Assembly: GCF_009932475.1 (NCBI RefSeq)
Contig: NZ_BJOV01000005.1
Location: 806,001 to 870,000 of the forward strand
Origin: Gordonia spumicola
GTDB lineage: Bacteria > Actinomycetota > Actinomycetes > Mycobacteriales > Mycobacteriaceae
Length of the DNA: 64,000 bases
Reading direction: 5' to 3'
The notes beneath the pieces were generated by a model, which was not told where the DNA came from, did not search any database, and saw nothing but the letters and a program-made list of their open reading frames with translations. Each line of letters starts with the position of its first letter. Position 1 is the first letter of the stretch. Below, in pieces: positions 55,977 to 64,000 of this stretch. The position numbers and the translations under genes were made by a program.

Positions 55977-57260
55977 ATGTGGAGCAACTGGACAGGCGAC
56001 GAATCCTGTAACCCTTCGACATTCTCACGACCGACATCCGTTGACGAGGTGTCGCGGCTCGTCACCGATGCGGCGAGTCGCGGCGAAGGGGTGCGGGTCG
56101 TCGGGGCCGGGCATTCCTTCGGCGACAACGTTCTGACCGACGGCACGCTCCTGTCGCTCGACAATCTCTCCGGACTTCACCATGTGGATCCCACGACGGG
56201 GCTGGTTCGGATCGGCGCGGGTACCCGGCTTCACGAGCTCAGCCGCCTGCTCGACGAGCACGGCCTGGCGATGCCCAACCTCGGCGACATCAACGTCCAG
56301 AGCGCCGCGGGCGCGATCTCGACGGCGACGCACGGTACCGGCCGCAACCTCGGCAACCTGGCGACGACGGTCGAGTCGATCGAACTCGTGAAAGCCGACG
56401 GCTCGATCGTCGAACTGGACTCCGGCGACGACCTGCGAGCGGCCCGCGTCAGTGTCGGCGCGCTCGGTGTCATCACCGCCTACACGCTGCGGACCGTGCC
56501 GTCGTTCCGGTTGCATCTGCAGCGCGAGAAGATCCCCCTCACCCAAGTGCTCGCCGAGCTCGATGAGCGTGTGGACAGCAACGATCACTTCGAGTTCTTC
56601 GCCTTCCCGCACGCACGCGACGCGTTGACGAAGACGACGAACCGAACGGAGGAGCCCGCGAACCCGTCGGGTCGCATCGTGGAGTACTTCAATGAAGTCA
56701 TCGTCGAGAATCACGTCCTGGGCGCACTGAGCACTATGGGTCGGCGATGGCCGTCGCAGATTCCGCGCTTGAATCGCGCGGTCACCGCTCTCGCGTCATC
56801 GGGCAGCCTCATCGACGCGAGCCATCGGGTGTTCTCCAGCCCGCGGTTGGTCCGGATCACCGAGACCGAATGGGCCGTGCCCCGAGAGGCGTGTGCCGAT
56901 CTCGTCCGCGAGATCCAGGCCGAGACGGACAGGCAGGGATTCGCTGTCAACATTCCCTTCGAAGTCCGGTTCGTGGCCGCCGACGACGCATCGCTGTTGA
57001 GTCCGTCCTTCGGACGGGAGACGGCGTACGTCGCGGTGCACATGTACGAAGGCATGCCGTGGAAGCCGTATTTCGAGACCGTTCAGCGCATCGCGGGTGA
57101 GTACGGCGGCCGTCCGCACTGGGGCAAACGGCATTCACTGAGCGCCGCGGACTTGGCCGGTCGCTACCCGGAGTGGGACACGTTCCAGGAGGTCAGGCGC
57201 GCCTACGACCCGGACGGCGTGTTCGCCAACGATCACATCCGTCGAATCTTCGGTGCCTGA
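55977..57260 (+). CDS. FAD-linked sugar-lactone oxidase-like protein (D-arabinono-1,4-lactone/L-gulonolactone type)
   Basis: A 427-residue VAO-type flavoprotein. The FAD-binding domain has VVGAGHSFGDN, in which His46 is the site of covalent FAD attachment in this family. PNLGDINVQSAAGAISTATH is the pyrophosphate-binding part. The C-terminal ALO domain ends with PHWGKRHSLSAADL. The substrate may be an aldonolactone or polyol. ATG 55977 is preferred; TTG 55935 and GTG 55953 are upstream options. It overlaps the transporter start (TGATG), beginning the cassette. Confidence 0.85.
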   Translation: MWSNWTGDESCNPSTFSRPTSVDEVSRLVTDAASRGEGVRVVGAGHSFGDNVLTDGTLLSLDNLSGLHHVDPTTGLVRIGAGTRLHELSRLLDEHGLAMPNLGDINVQSAAGAISTATHGTGRNLGNLATTVESIELVKADGSIVELDSGDDLRAARVSVGALGVITAYTLRTVPSFRLHLQREKIPLTQVLAELDERVDSNDHFEFFAFPHARDALTKTTNRTEEPANPSGRIVEYFNEVIVENHVLGALSTMGRRWPSQIPRLNRAVTALASSGSLIDASHRVFSSPRLVRITETEWAVPREACADLVREIQAETDRQGFAVNIPFEVRFVAADDASLLSPSFGRETAYVAVHMYEGMPWKPYFETVQRIAGEYGGRPHWGKRHSLSAADLAGRYPEWDTFQEVRRAYDPDGVFANDHIRRIFGA

Positions 57261-58432
57261 TGAGGAGCCGATGGGGAGCGGTCGCCGCGTATGCGCTCGT
57301 CGCCGCGTCGACCCAATTGCTGTGGCTGACCTTCGCGCCCATCACCACCGACGCCGCCGATCACTACGGTGTCTCGACGGGTGCGATCGGATGGCTGGCG
57401 AACGTGTTTCCGCTGCTCTACGTCGTGTTGGCGATCCCGGCGGGCATGGCACTCGACAGGTCGTTCCGGGCGGCACTGATCGTCGGCGCGGTGCTGACGG
57501 CCGCCGGTGGACTCGTTCGTCTCATCGGTGACCAGTACACGACCGTCCTTGTCGGACAGCTGCTGATCGCCGTTGCGCAGCCGTTCGTCCTCAACGCGAT
57601 CACCAGGGTCGCAGGCGGCTACCTCGCCGAGGAGGACAGGCCCAAGGGCATCGCACTCGGCTCGGCGGGCACGTTCGCCGGCATGCTCGCCGCATTCGTG
57701 ACGGGCAGCATGATGGACCTCCACACATTGCTGGTTGTTCAAGCCGTCGTCGCGGTCGTGTCGGCCGCGGCCCTCGCCGTCACGTTGCGGAAGCCGGGCC
57801 CGTTCGCTCATGCGTCCGAGACCTCCGGACTCACCGCGTTCCGCTCCACCTGGCGCGACCCCTTCGTCCGCCGCCTGTGCGCACTCGTCTTCGTCCCGTT
57901 CGGCGCCTTCATCTCCCTTACGACCTGGACCGAGGCGCTGCTCGACCCCGCCGGTGTGTCGGCGGACCAGGCAGGCCTCATCTTGACGGCCAACGTCCTC
58001 GCGGGCGTCGTCGGTTCGGTGGTGATTCCCGTGTGGGCGACGAAGCGCCGCCGTGAACTCTGGGCGATTCTCGTGGCAGTGGCCGTCACCGCGGCCTCGT
58101 GCCTCGCACTGGCGGTCGCTCCCGGATTCGCTCTCGCAGTCCTGGTGTTCACCGTCTTCGGCTTCCTGCTTCTGCCCGCACTGCCTATCGTTCTCGAACT
58201 GTCCGAACGCCGAGTCGGCGCCAGCGAGGGCGCGGCCGCGAGCCTCATCTGGCTCGCGGGCAACCTCGGCGGACTCGTCGTCTCGGGCGTCGTCGGCGCC
58301 CTCGTCGACCACCCGGCGCCCGCATTCGTGCTGATGGCCGTCGTCGTGCTCGCCGCGATTCCGATGCTGCGCATGCTGCGGTCGGACGTCGACGCACTCC
58401 CGGCCGTGACCTCAGGAGGAGAACATGTCTGA
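57260..58432 (+). CDS. MFS transporter
   Basis: A 390-residue protein with 12 predicted membrane helices, starting AAYALVAASTQLLWLTFAPI. The MFS loop 2-3 motif region is LAIPAGMALDRSFRAALIVG, and the middle loop is KPGPFAHASETSG. Residue types suggest a small-molecule or sugar-acid exporter/importer, but the substrate is unknown. It starts within the stop codon of the oxidase gene and overlaps the aldolase-like gene by 8 bases, so all three are one mRNA. Confidence 0.86.
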   Translation: MRSRWGAVAAYALVAASTQLLWLTFAPITTDAADHYGVSTGAIGWLANVFPLLYVVLAIPAGMALDRSFRAALIVGAVLTAAGGLVRLIGDQYTTVLVGQLLIAVAQPFVLNAITRVAGGYLAEEDRPKGIALGSAGTFAGMLAAFVTGSMMDLHTLLVVQAVVAVVSAAALAVTLRKPGPFAHASETSGLTAFRSTWRDPFVRRLCALVFVPFGAFISLTTWTEALLDPAGVSADQAGLILTANVLAGVVGSVVIPVWATKRRRELWAILVAVAVTAASCLALAVAPGFALAVLVFTVFGFLLLPALPIVLELSERRVGASEGAAASLIWLAGNLGGLVVSGVVGALVDHPAPAFVLMAVVVLAAIPMLRMLRSDVDALPAVTSGGEHV

Positions 58433-59642
58433 GCTCGATCTGGAGACCGTCACCGCGTCGTCGGGAGTCGGGTACAGCCGATTGGCCCGCGCCACCGCCG
58501 ACCTGGAACCGCCGTTCGCAGTCGTCGACCTCGGCGCGTTGAAGGCCAATGCGGATTCGCTGGTCGCCCGCGCGGGCGGCAAGCCGGTCCGGTTGGCGTC
58601 CAAGTCGGTGCGGTGCCGCGCGATCTCGAGTGCGGTGCTGGCCCGCCCCGGATTCCGCGGCGTCCTCGCCCTCACCCTCGCCGAGGCGCTGTGGTTGGCG
58701 TCCGAGGTCGAGGACGTGGTCGTCGGTTATCCGACGGCCGATCTCGCGTCGCTGCGCACGCTCGCCGCGGACCCGGACCTGCTCGCGAGGGTGACCCTCA
58801 TGGTCGACGACGTCGCCCAACTCGACCTGATCGAGCACGCGACCGGAGACGGACCGCCGATCAGGGTCTGCATCGACCTCGACGCGTCGTTGCGCCTGCT
58901 GGAGGGGCGTGTGCACCTCGGAGTGCGTCGATCGCCCGTGCACTCGGCCGACGACGCTGCCGCGCTGGCCCGCCGGATCGTCGCGCGGCCCCGATTCGCA
59001 CTCGTCGGACTGATGGCGTACGAGGGACAGATCGCCGGGGTCGGCGACAACGCCGGGTCGATGGTGAACCGACTCCAGATCCGCGGCATGCAGATGGCGT
59101 CGGCGATGGAACTGCGTAGGCGTCGCGCGGCAGTGGTGGCCGCGGTCCGCGAGATCGCCGACCTCGAGTTCGTCAACGGCGGGGGAACGGGGAGCATCGA
59201 ACGCACGGTCTCCGAACCCGCAGTCACCGAGGTGGCGGCGGGATCGGGTCTCTACTGTCCGACGTTGTTCGACAAGTACCGCGGGTTCCGCCCGCAGCCG
59301 GCCGCGTTCTACGTGCAGTCGGTGGTCCGCACACCGAGCCCCGAGTACGTCACCGTCCTCGGCGGCGGCTGGGTCGCCAGCGGCGCGGTCGGAGCCGAGA
59401 AGCTGCCGACGCCGTCGTGGCCGATAGATGTGTCGCTGATCTCGATCGAGGGGGCGGGTGAAGCGCAGACGCCCCTGCACGGGCCCGGGGTCGCCGCGCT
59501 CGATGTCGGCGACCGGGTGTGGTTCCGCCACGCCAAGGCGGGCGAACTGTGCGAGCGCGTCAACGAACTGCACCTGGTCGACGGTGATCGGGTGATCGCC
59601 ACCGTGCCGACGTACCGGGGCGAAGGCCGGGCGTTCCTGTGA
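58425..59642 (+). CDS. Amino-acid deaminase/aldolase-like PLP enzyme (D-threonine aldolase family)
   Basis: A 405-residue fold-type III (alanine-racemase-like) enzyme. The PLP lysine is probably Lys60 in VRLASKSVRC; LVGLMAYEGQIAGVGDN and EFVNGGGTGSIERTV follow, and the C-terminal beta domain has DVGDRVWFRHAKAGELCERV with the His and likely metal ligand Cys. Family members cleave D-threonine-type beta-hydroxy amino acids or deaminate D-serine. AGGAGGAG precedes the ATG. Its partner oxidase could act on the aldehyde or lactone product; this is inference. Confidence 0.83.
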   Translation: MSELDLETVTASSGVGYSRLARATADLEPPFAVVDLGALKANADSLVARAGGKPVRLASKSVRCRAISSAVLARPGFRGVLALTLAEALWLASEVEDVVVGYPTADLASLRTLAADPDLLARVTLMVDDVAQLDLIEHATGDGPPIRVCIDLDASLRLLEGRVHLGVRRSPVHSADDAAALARRIVARPRFALVGLMAYEGQIAGVGDNAGSMVNRLQIRGMQMASAMELRRRRAAVVAAVREIADLEFVNGGGTGSIERTVSEPAVTEVAAGSGLYCPTLFDKYRGFRPQPAAFYVQSVVRTPSPEYVTVLGGGWVASGAVGAEKLPTPSWPIDVSLISIEGAGEAQTPLHGPGVAALDVGDRVWFRHAKAGELCERVNELHLVDGDRVIATVPTYRGEGRAFL

Positions 59643-59675
59643 GCGGCGCGGAGCTTGCCTTACGATCCATCCATC

Positions 59676-60605
59676 ATGGATCTGCACACCCGCAAGCTTC
59701 GCGCGTTCGTCGTCCTCGCCGAGGAACTGAACTTCAGCAGGGCCGCGGGCAGGCTGTTCCTCGCCCAACAGGCCCTGTCCCGGGTGATTCGGGAGATCGA
59801 GGACGAGGTCGGCGCGACTCTGTTCACCCGAACGACGCGCAAGGTGGAACTGACTCCGGCGGGGGAGGTGTTTCGAGACGGTGCACTCGCCGCCCTCGCG
59901 GCGCTCGACCGCGCGTCGGCGGAGGCTCGTCGCCGGGAACACACGGTCTCGGGCGTCCTGCATCTCGGCCACACCGTTGGTGCCGCTCTCGAACTCACCG
60001 CACCGATACTGAGTGAGTTCGCGTCCCGGTATCCCGACGTCGAGGTGCGCTCGCACGAGTATCCCCTCGACGAGCCCGACTCCGGACTGATCAGCGGAGC
60101 CGCCGACGTCTCGATCATCCGCCTGCCCGATTCGACGCCAGACGTGGACACGGTGCCGCTGTTCACCGAGCCGCTCGTCGCTCTCGTCGCGACGAGCCAC
60201 CGGCTCTCCGGCCGCGTGTCGGTCCGGGCCGCCGAACTCCTCGACGATCCCGTCACGCTGAGCGAACTCGAAGATCCGGCCCGCCGCGACTTCTGGTCCC
60301 TGGGCGGCTTCCGCGGACCCGAGTCACCGGCGACCGTCGTGACTGTCGGATCGGTGACCGAGGAGTTGCAGATCGTCGCGTCGGGCCGGGCGATCTCGAT
60401 CACGGCCGCCGCGGCCACGCGGTTCATGCCGTTTCCCGGGGTCGAGTACCTGCCGATCACCGACGCACCGCGGTCCGTCGTCGCGCTGGCCTGGGTCGGC
60501 GGTGCGACGCCGCTCGTCGCCCACTTCGTCGAGACGGCACTGGCCGTCCGCGATCGGGAGACCGACCTCGTCAGCGCGATCGAACACCCGCACGTGCGGT
60601 CGTGA
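59676..60605 (+). CDS. LysR-family regulator of the cassette
   Basis: A 309-residue LysR protein: N-terminal helix-turn-helix (NFSRAAGRLFLAQQALSRVI), then effector domain (LHLGHTVGAALELTAPIL, LVALVATSHRLSGR). ATG 59676 lies 9 bases after TACGAT, so it has its own promoter. It follows the aldolase gene in the same direction and may control the cassette. LysR sites are usually T-N11-A; the 28-bp palindrome is more TetR/GntR-like, so the match is uncertain. Confidence 0.86.
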   Translation: MDLHTRKLRAFVVLAEELNFSRAAGRLFLAQQALSRVIREIEDEVGATLFTRTTRKVELTPAGEVFRDGALAALAALDRASAEARRREHTVSGVLHLGHTVGAALELTAPILSEFASRYPDVEVRSHEYPLDEPDSGLISGAADVSIIRLPDSTPDVDTVPLFTEPLVALVATSHRLSGRVSVRAAELLDDPVTLSELEDPARRDFWSLGGFRGPESPATVVTVGSVTEELQIVASGRAISITAAAATRFMPFPGVEYLPITDAPRSVVALAWVGGATPLVAHFVETALAVRDRETDLVSAIEHPHVRS

Positions 60606-60614
60606 GTCGGTCGA

Positions 60615-61016
60615 TCAGTCGGTGGACAGTGTCAGACTGATCGAGTTGATGCAGTAGCGGAGATCGGTGGGAGTGTCGTAGCCCTCACCGGCGAAGACGT
60701 GGCCCAGGTGGCTGTGGCAGTTGGCGCACAAGACCTCGGTACGACGCATGCCGAGCGAGTCGTCGTGGCGTTCGATGATCGCCTCGCCCGCGAGCGGGGA
60801 GAAGAACGACGGCCAGCCGCAGTGCGAGTCGAACTTGGTCTCGCTGCGGAACAGTTCGGCCCCGCACGCCCGGCACGAGTAGACGCCGACGTCCTTGGTG
60901 TCGGTGTACTCGCCGACGAACGGCGCCTCGGTCCCCGCTTGGCGGAGCACGCGGAACTCCGCGGGGTTGAGGCGTTCGCGCCAGTCGGCGTCGGTGAGCT
61001 TGCTGAAGTCGGTCAT
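60615..61016 (-). CDS. msrB: Methionine-R-sulfoxide reductase B
   Basis: Reduces methionine-R-sulfoxide in proteins. It has 133 residues. The catalytic Cys122 is in LRYCINSISL, the resolving Cys66 in KFDSHCGWPSF, and zinc is held by Cys48/Cys51 and Cys97/Cys100. ATG 61016 gives the standard length. It converges with the LysR gene and follows aftC on the minus strand by 17 bases, the same order as in M. tuberculosis. Confidence 0.96.
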   Translation of the reverse strand: MTDFSKLTDADWRERLNPAEFRVLRQAGTEAPFVGEYTDTKDVGVYSCRACGAELFRSETKFDSHCGWPSFFSPLAGEAIIERHDDSLGMRRTEVLCANCHSHLGHVFAGEGYDTPTDLRYCINSISLTLSTD

Positions 61017-61033
61017 GGACCCCAGGGTAGCCG

Positions 61034-62260
61034 TCAGGCCGTGACCGGGGGCGCCGCCTGAGCGACGTTGTCGAGGCTGTCGACGTCGGCTCGCCGCATG
61101 TCGAGGTACCGGAACAGCAGCGAGCAGAACACGGCGATCATCAGCAGCGACCATCCCCAGGTCACCTTGCCGTATTCGAGGTAGCGACCGAACGGCTCCC
61201 ACTCCTTGGACACCCAGACGTCGAATGTCATGCAGCCGTACACGCCGAGCCACGCAGGCCAGTTCCGCACGGCCGAGCCGGGCCGGAAGACCGTCATGAG
61301 AAGCGGGAACAGGAGCATCGAGTAGTAGCCCTGGCCGAGCGACCCGACGAGGAAGAACGTGCCGAGCAGGATGCCCGACGACGTCGCGAGCCACAGCAGT
61401 TCGTCGCTGCGCCGGTAATAGCGGTACAGGAACCACAGTCCGAAGATCGCCATCGCGACGAACGCGATGCGCAGCAGCAGGATCAACCAGCTGCCGATGC
61501 CCAGGTACTCGCCCATGCCGGTGATGGAACTGTTGTAGTAGTCACGCGATTCGCCCAGGTAGGGGACGGTCCGCTTGACGAAGTCCATCGGGTCGTTCGA
61601 CAGCGGCCATGCGGCGATGTTCAGCAGCAGCGGGATGCCGACGGCGGTGATCAGGATCTTCCACTGGCGGTTCATGAGCACCAGAAGCAGGAGGACGCCG
61701 AGGATCGGCTTCACCGACAGCGTCAGACCGATGAACACACCCGCCCACAGGTCGTGACGTTTGAGCATCAGCATCATGAACGCGACCATGCCGAGCAGCA
61801 CGAACCCGTTGAAGTTGGTGAAGATCAGGGTGTGGGCGACGGTCTCGGTGCTGTAGAAGAAGAACACGAGAGCCGGGAACACCCACGAGCGGTGGTCGAA
61901 GCCGAACAGCCGCACCAGCAGATACGCGCACACGATGAGGACGACGGCGCTGATCCCGATGAACCACCAGCGGGCCGTCTGCGGATCGAGGATCGCCAGC
62001 GGCGACATCAGCAGGGTGCCCGACGGCGGGTACAGGTAGTGCGGGTCGACCGTCGCGTAGTTCTCGTTGTAGACCGGTCGCTGGTTCAGGAACGACAGCG
62101 CCGCGTTGTAGACCGGCGTGAAGTCGTCGGTCCGGTGCCCGTTGACGCCGAGGATCAGCGAACGGTGAATCACCATCAGCACGCTGATCGGCCACAGGAT
62201 CAGATTCCCGATGCGCGACGGATCGACGCGCAGGTACAGGTAACGGTCTACAACAGTCAC
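61034..62260 (-). CDS. aftC: Alpha-(1-3)-arabinofuranosyltransferase AftC-like (GT87)
   Basis: Polytopic GT-C glycosyltransferase of 408 residues that adds branching arabinofuranose to arabinogalactan and lipoarabinomannan from decaprenyl phosphoarabinose. About ten hydrophobic segments are visible, and the extracellular loop between helices 1 and 2 carries the acidic motif NGHRTDDFTPVYNAA. HYLYPPSGTLLMSPL and SVKPILGVLLLLVLMN follow. TACGCT is 6 bases before the GTG start (leaderless). Its presence supports a mycolata host. Confidence 0.92.
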   Translation of the reverse strand: MTVVDRYLYLRVDPSRIGNLILWPISVLMVIHRSLILGVNGHRTDDFTPVYNAALSFLNQRPVYNENYATVDPHYLYPPSGTLLMSPLAILDPQTARWWFIGISAVVLIVCAYLLVRLFGFDHRSWVFPALVFFFYSTETVAHTLIFTNFNGFVLLGMVAFMMLMLKRHDLWAGVFIGLTLSVKPILGVLLLLVLMNRQWKILITAVGIPLLLNIAAWPLSNDPMDFVKRTVPYLGESRDYYNSSITGMGEYLGIGSWLILLLRIAFVAMAIFGLWFLYRYYRRSDELLWLATSSGILLGTFFLVGSLGQGYYSMLLFPLLMTVFRPGSAVRNWPAWLGVYGCMTFDVWVSKEWEPFGRYLEYGKVTWGWSLLMIAVFCSLLFRYLDMRRADVDSLDNVAQAAPPVTA

Positions 62261-62286
62261 CCGCGAAGCGTACTAGATGGCCTGCG

Positions 62287-63858
62287 TCACGCCGGGCAGG
62301 AGCGTTGCGTCGGCGCTGCGAGCGGGGCGTCGCCCATGTAGTCGCGCACGATGTCGGCGGCGCAACCGCTGTGCGCGAGGACCGAGAAGCCGAGTCCGTC
62401 CCAGGTGACGGACGTCGGGTTGGTCTTGGTGCCCGCGAGGGTGGCGGTGAGGGTGTCGACGATGTCGGCGCCGTTGAACGGGTCGTTGTCGCCGACGAGG
62501 ACCAGAGGATCGACGGGCAGTCCGTCCGGTGCTCCGGGAGCGTCCGTTCCGCCCCACCCGTCGCAGGCGGCGATCTGCAGGACCGCGGTGGTCGCCGTCG
62601 CCCGGGCGTCGTCCGACCAGTCCTCGGCGAGACCGGACAACTCCTGCAGGCCGGGACGCCCGCGGAGATCGTTGCAGCGTCCGACGAGACGGCCGTCGGA
62701 GCCGCGCACTGCCGCGGCGGCGGTGACATATGTCTTGAGGGCCGAGGTGTCGCCGTGGTCGGCGTTCGCGATCGCGGTGCCGAGCTTGCGCATGCCGTCG
62801 GGCGACATGTCGCCGACGGCGATGGCGGTCGTGACCGCGTCGAGCACCTCGACGTCGGAGATTCCGCCGAGGTCGCCGGACGCTCCGGCTCCGATGACGC
62901 GCGTGAGCATCGCCGCCCCGTCGGAGCCGAGCGCGCATCCGGCGCCCGCGCACCGCTGCGCGAAGGTTGTGAGGGTCTTCTGGACGCCGCGTGCGCGGGC
63001 GGCGGTCTGCTCGCGGGCCGCGACGTTGTAGCCGGTCGGGGAGTCGAGGATGAGGCGTCCGACGTGATCGTCGTGGGCCGCGGCGTACCGCAGTGCCACC
63101 GACGATCCGTCGCCGATTCCCAGCAGTGCGATCCGGTCGACGTTCCAGCGACTCCGCAGGCCCTCGATGTCCGCGGCCGCGGCGTCGATGGAGTAGTTCA
63201 GTTGATTGGGGCTCAACGCGTCCGAACAGAGGTCGGCGCCCGCTCGGGCGGCGGTGCCGACCGCGGTGATGCGGGCGTCCAGGTCCCGACCGTCGCCCGC
63301 TGCCCCCGATCCGATCACTGTGCGTTGCGCCGAGGACAGGCAGTCGACGGTCGCGCCCAGGCCTGTCCCGCGGAAATCGACGGCGACGACGGGCTGGCGG
63401 TCGAGGAGCACCTTGCCGTCTCCGCTCGCGAGGGCGAGGAGGGTGCGTGAACTGGGCAGATCCGTGCCGCTGGTCAGGACGAGCGGAGGTGCGTCGGCCG
63501 GGGTGGTCTTCGTCGTGGCCTTCATGACGCCGATGGAGATGGAGTCGTCGGACGACCCGCCGGGGTCGGCCGGGACGTCGTACCGCGCGCAGACGACCGT
63601 CACCCCGGACGGGGCCGCCATGTCGTACGCCTTGCTGATCGCGGAGTCGCACGAACGCCAGTTGAGGTCGCCCGTCGGGACGGACAGCTCGGGTTGGCGC
63701 GGAGCCGTGTCCTGGTCGCCGCCGGGATTGTCGCCGCGGACGATGTTCGGTCCGGTGTCCGGGCCGACCGAGCAGCCCGCCGTCAGCGCACCGACCGTCG
63801 TGAGCGCGGTGACCGTCAGAACGGAGGCGGCGAGTCGGGCGCGGAGGGTCGACGGCAT
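62287..63858 (-). CDS. Exported alpha/beta-hydrolase-like lipoprotein, catalytic Ser apparently absent (Rv2672-like)
   Basis: A 523-residue protein with a lipoprotein signal peptide (lipobox LTAGC, Cys29) and a TAP-like hydrolase fold: VDFRGTGLGATVDCL (oxyanion region), then ALLGIGDGSSVALRYAA (elbow), GDNDPFNG (Asp) and VLAHSGC (His). In related proteases the elbow is GxSxG (GGSYG); here residues 247-251 read GIGDG, with Gly in place of the nucleophile Ser. It may be an inactive or altered enzyme, or Ser252/253 may be used. Upstream neighbour of aftC. Confidence 0.85.
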   Translation of the reverse strand: MPSTLRARLAASVLTVTALTTVGALTAGCSVGPDTGPNIVRGDNPGGDQDTAPRQPELSVPTGDLNWRSCDSAISKAYDMAAPSGVTVVCARYDVPADPGGSSDDSISIGVMKATTKTTPADAPPLVLTSGTDLPSSRTLLALASGDGKVLLDRQPVVAVDFRGTGLGATVDCLSSAQRTVIGSGAAGDGRDLDARITAVGTAARAGADLCSDALSPNQLNYSIDAAAADIEGLRSRWNVDRIALLGIGDGSSVALRYAAAHDDHVGRLILDSPTGYNVAAREQTAARARGVQKTLTTFAQRCAGAGCALGSDGAAMLTRVIGAGASGDLGGISDVEVLDAVTTAIAVGDMSPDGMRKLGTAIANADHGDTSALKTYVTAAAAVRGSDGRLVGRCNDLRGRPGLQELSGLAEDWSDDARATATTAVLQIAACDGWGGTDAPGAPDGLPVDPLVLVGDNDPFNGADIVDTLTATLAGTKTNPTSVTWDGLGFSVLAHSGCAADIVRDYMGDAPLAAPTQRSCPA

Positions 63859-63868
63859 AGTCGCGAGC

Positions 63869-64000
63869 CTAGTCGGCTCGTTGGATGCGCGACCACAAGG
63901 AGTAGAGGTAGCCGTCGTCGTCGCCGAGCTGACGCAGCAGTCGCATCGGATACGGCAGGCGGTGGGGCAGCGGCAGGTCCTGATCGGGGAGCGGGATCGA
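63869..64000 (-). CDS. 3' end of an unrecognised gene
   Basis: The last 43 codons of a leftward gene, ending LYSLWSRIQRAD with TAG at 63871-63869. The visible part includes DLPLPHRLPYPMRLLRQLGD. It is rich in Pro, Leu and Arg and has no recognisable domain. It stops 10 bases before the lipoprotein start, so the two probably share an mRNA. Confidence 0.65.
   Translation of the reverse strand, partial: SIPLPDQDLPLPHRLPYPMRLLRQLGDDDGYLYSLWSRIQRAD

Overview
This window comes from a high-GC Gram-positive actinomycete. Gene content points to the mycolic-acid group (Mycobacteriales, perhaps Gordonia- or Rhodococcus-like). Evidence: an AftC-type arabinofuranosyltransferase, IdeR, linked SigA and SigB, Cei, the coproporphyrin-type haem genes hemE-cgoX-hemQ, and many starts with a TANNNT -10 box only 6-9 bases before the ATG/GTG (leaderless style). 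From memory, gene order from lexA to the arabinosyltransferase follows the Mycobacterium tuberculosis Rv2720-Rv2672 region, with several inserted blocks. No rRNA, tRNA, CRISPR array, transposase or phage gene was seen.

Layout. 1-4983: fructose PTS (fruR-fruK-fruA leftward, ptsI rightward). 5011-6926: SOS node, with lexA and a LysM membrane protein diverging around LexA boxes, then nrdR. 6931-13054: HrpA helicase, an SRPBCC protein, a TmrB-like ATP-binding protein and a class III aminotransferase. 13055-13319: a compact intergenic unit with its own promoter, a 12-codon ORF with an extreme Shine-Dalgarno, a hairpin over its stop codon and a strong terminator-like hairpin. 13320-15526: ahpC-ahpD and divergent oxyR. 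15507-20554: DUF3516-type helicase, PAC2 protein, lipoprotein and DUF4192 protein.

20577-26382: ideR, an AcuC-type deacetylase overlapped with a GNAT/acyl-CoA-synthetase fusion (a putative reversible lysine acylation pair), and sigB with an ECF-type promoter. 26491-28963: a short TetR protein and a ZapE/AFG1-like ATPase whose ATG codons share one ATGCAT, then a methionine aminopeptidase diverging from a small XRE regulator over two tandem GGTAT-N4-ATACC operators. 29002-36935: DUF3099, DUF3039, YihY, an XPB-like helicase, DUF7455, a TetR/SDR pair with a palindromic operator, sigA with a Lys/Ala-rich tail, and ppgK.

37022-48796: suhB, cei, DUF4193, DUF3093, dut-DUF3710, a hydrolase-like protein, an OB-fold protein, flavohaemoprotein plus a coupled four-helix membrane protein, the ceoBC TrkA pair, an APC permease and a TrmA/RumA-type methyltransferase. 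48870-55888: dxs, ribonuclease D, DUF3000 and hemE-cgoX-hemQ. 55889-60605: an apparently inserted cassette (FAD lactone-oxidase-like, MFS transporter, PLP aldolase-like, LysR) behind a 28-bp palindrome. 60615-64000: msrB, aftC, an exported hydrolase-like lipoprotein that lacks its catalytic serine, and the 3' end of an unrecognised gene.

The window mixes housekeeping and stress genes. DNA damage (LexA/LysM), peroxide (OxyR/AhpCD), iron (IdeR), envelope stress (SigB) and NO (flavohaemoprotein) circuits sit beside nucleotide, isoprenoid, haem and cell-wall synthesis. Genes are densely packed, with many 4-8 bp start/stop overlaps and convergent 3' ends separated by long perfect hairpins.
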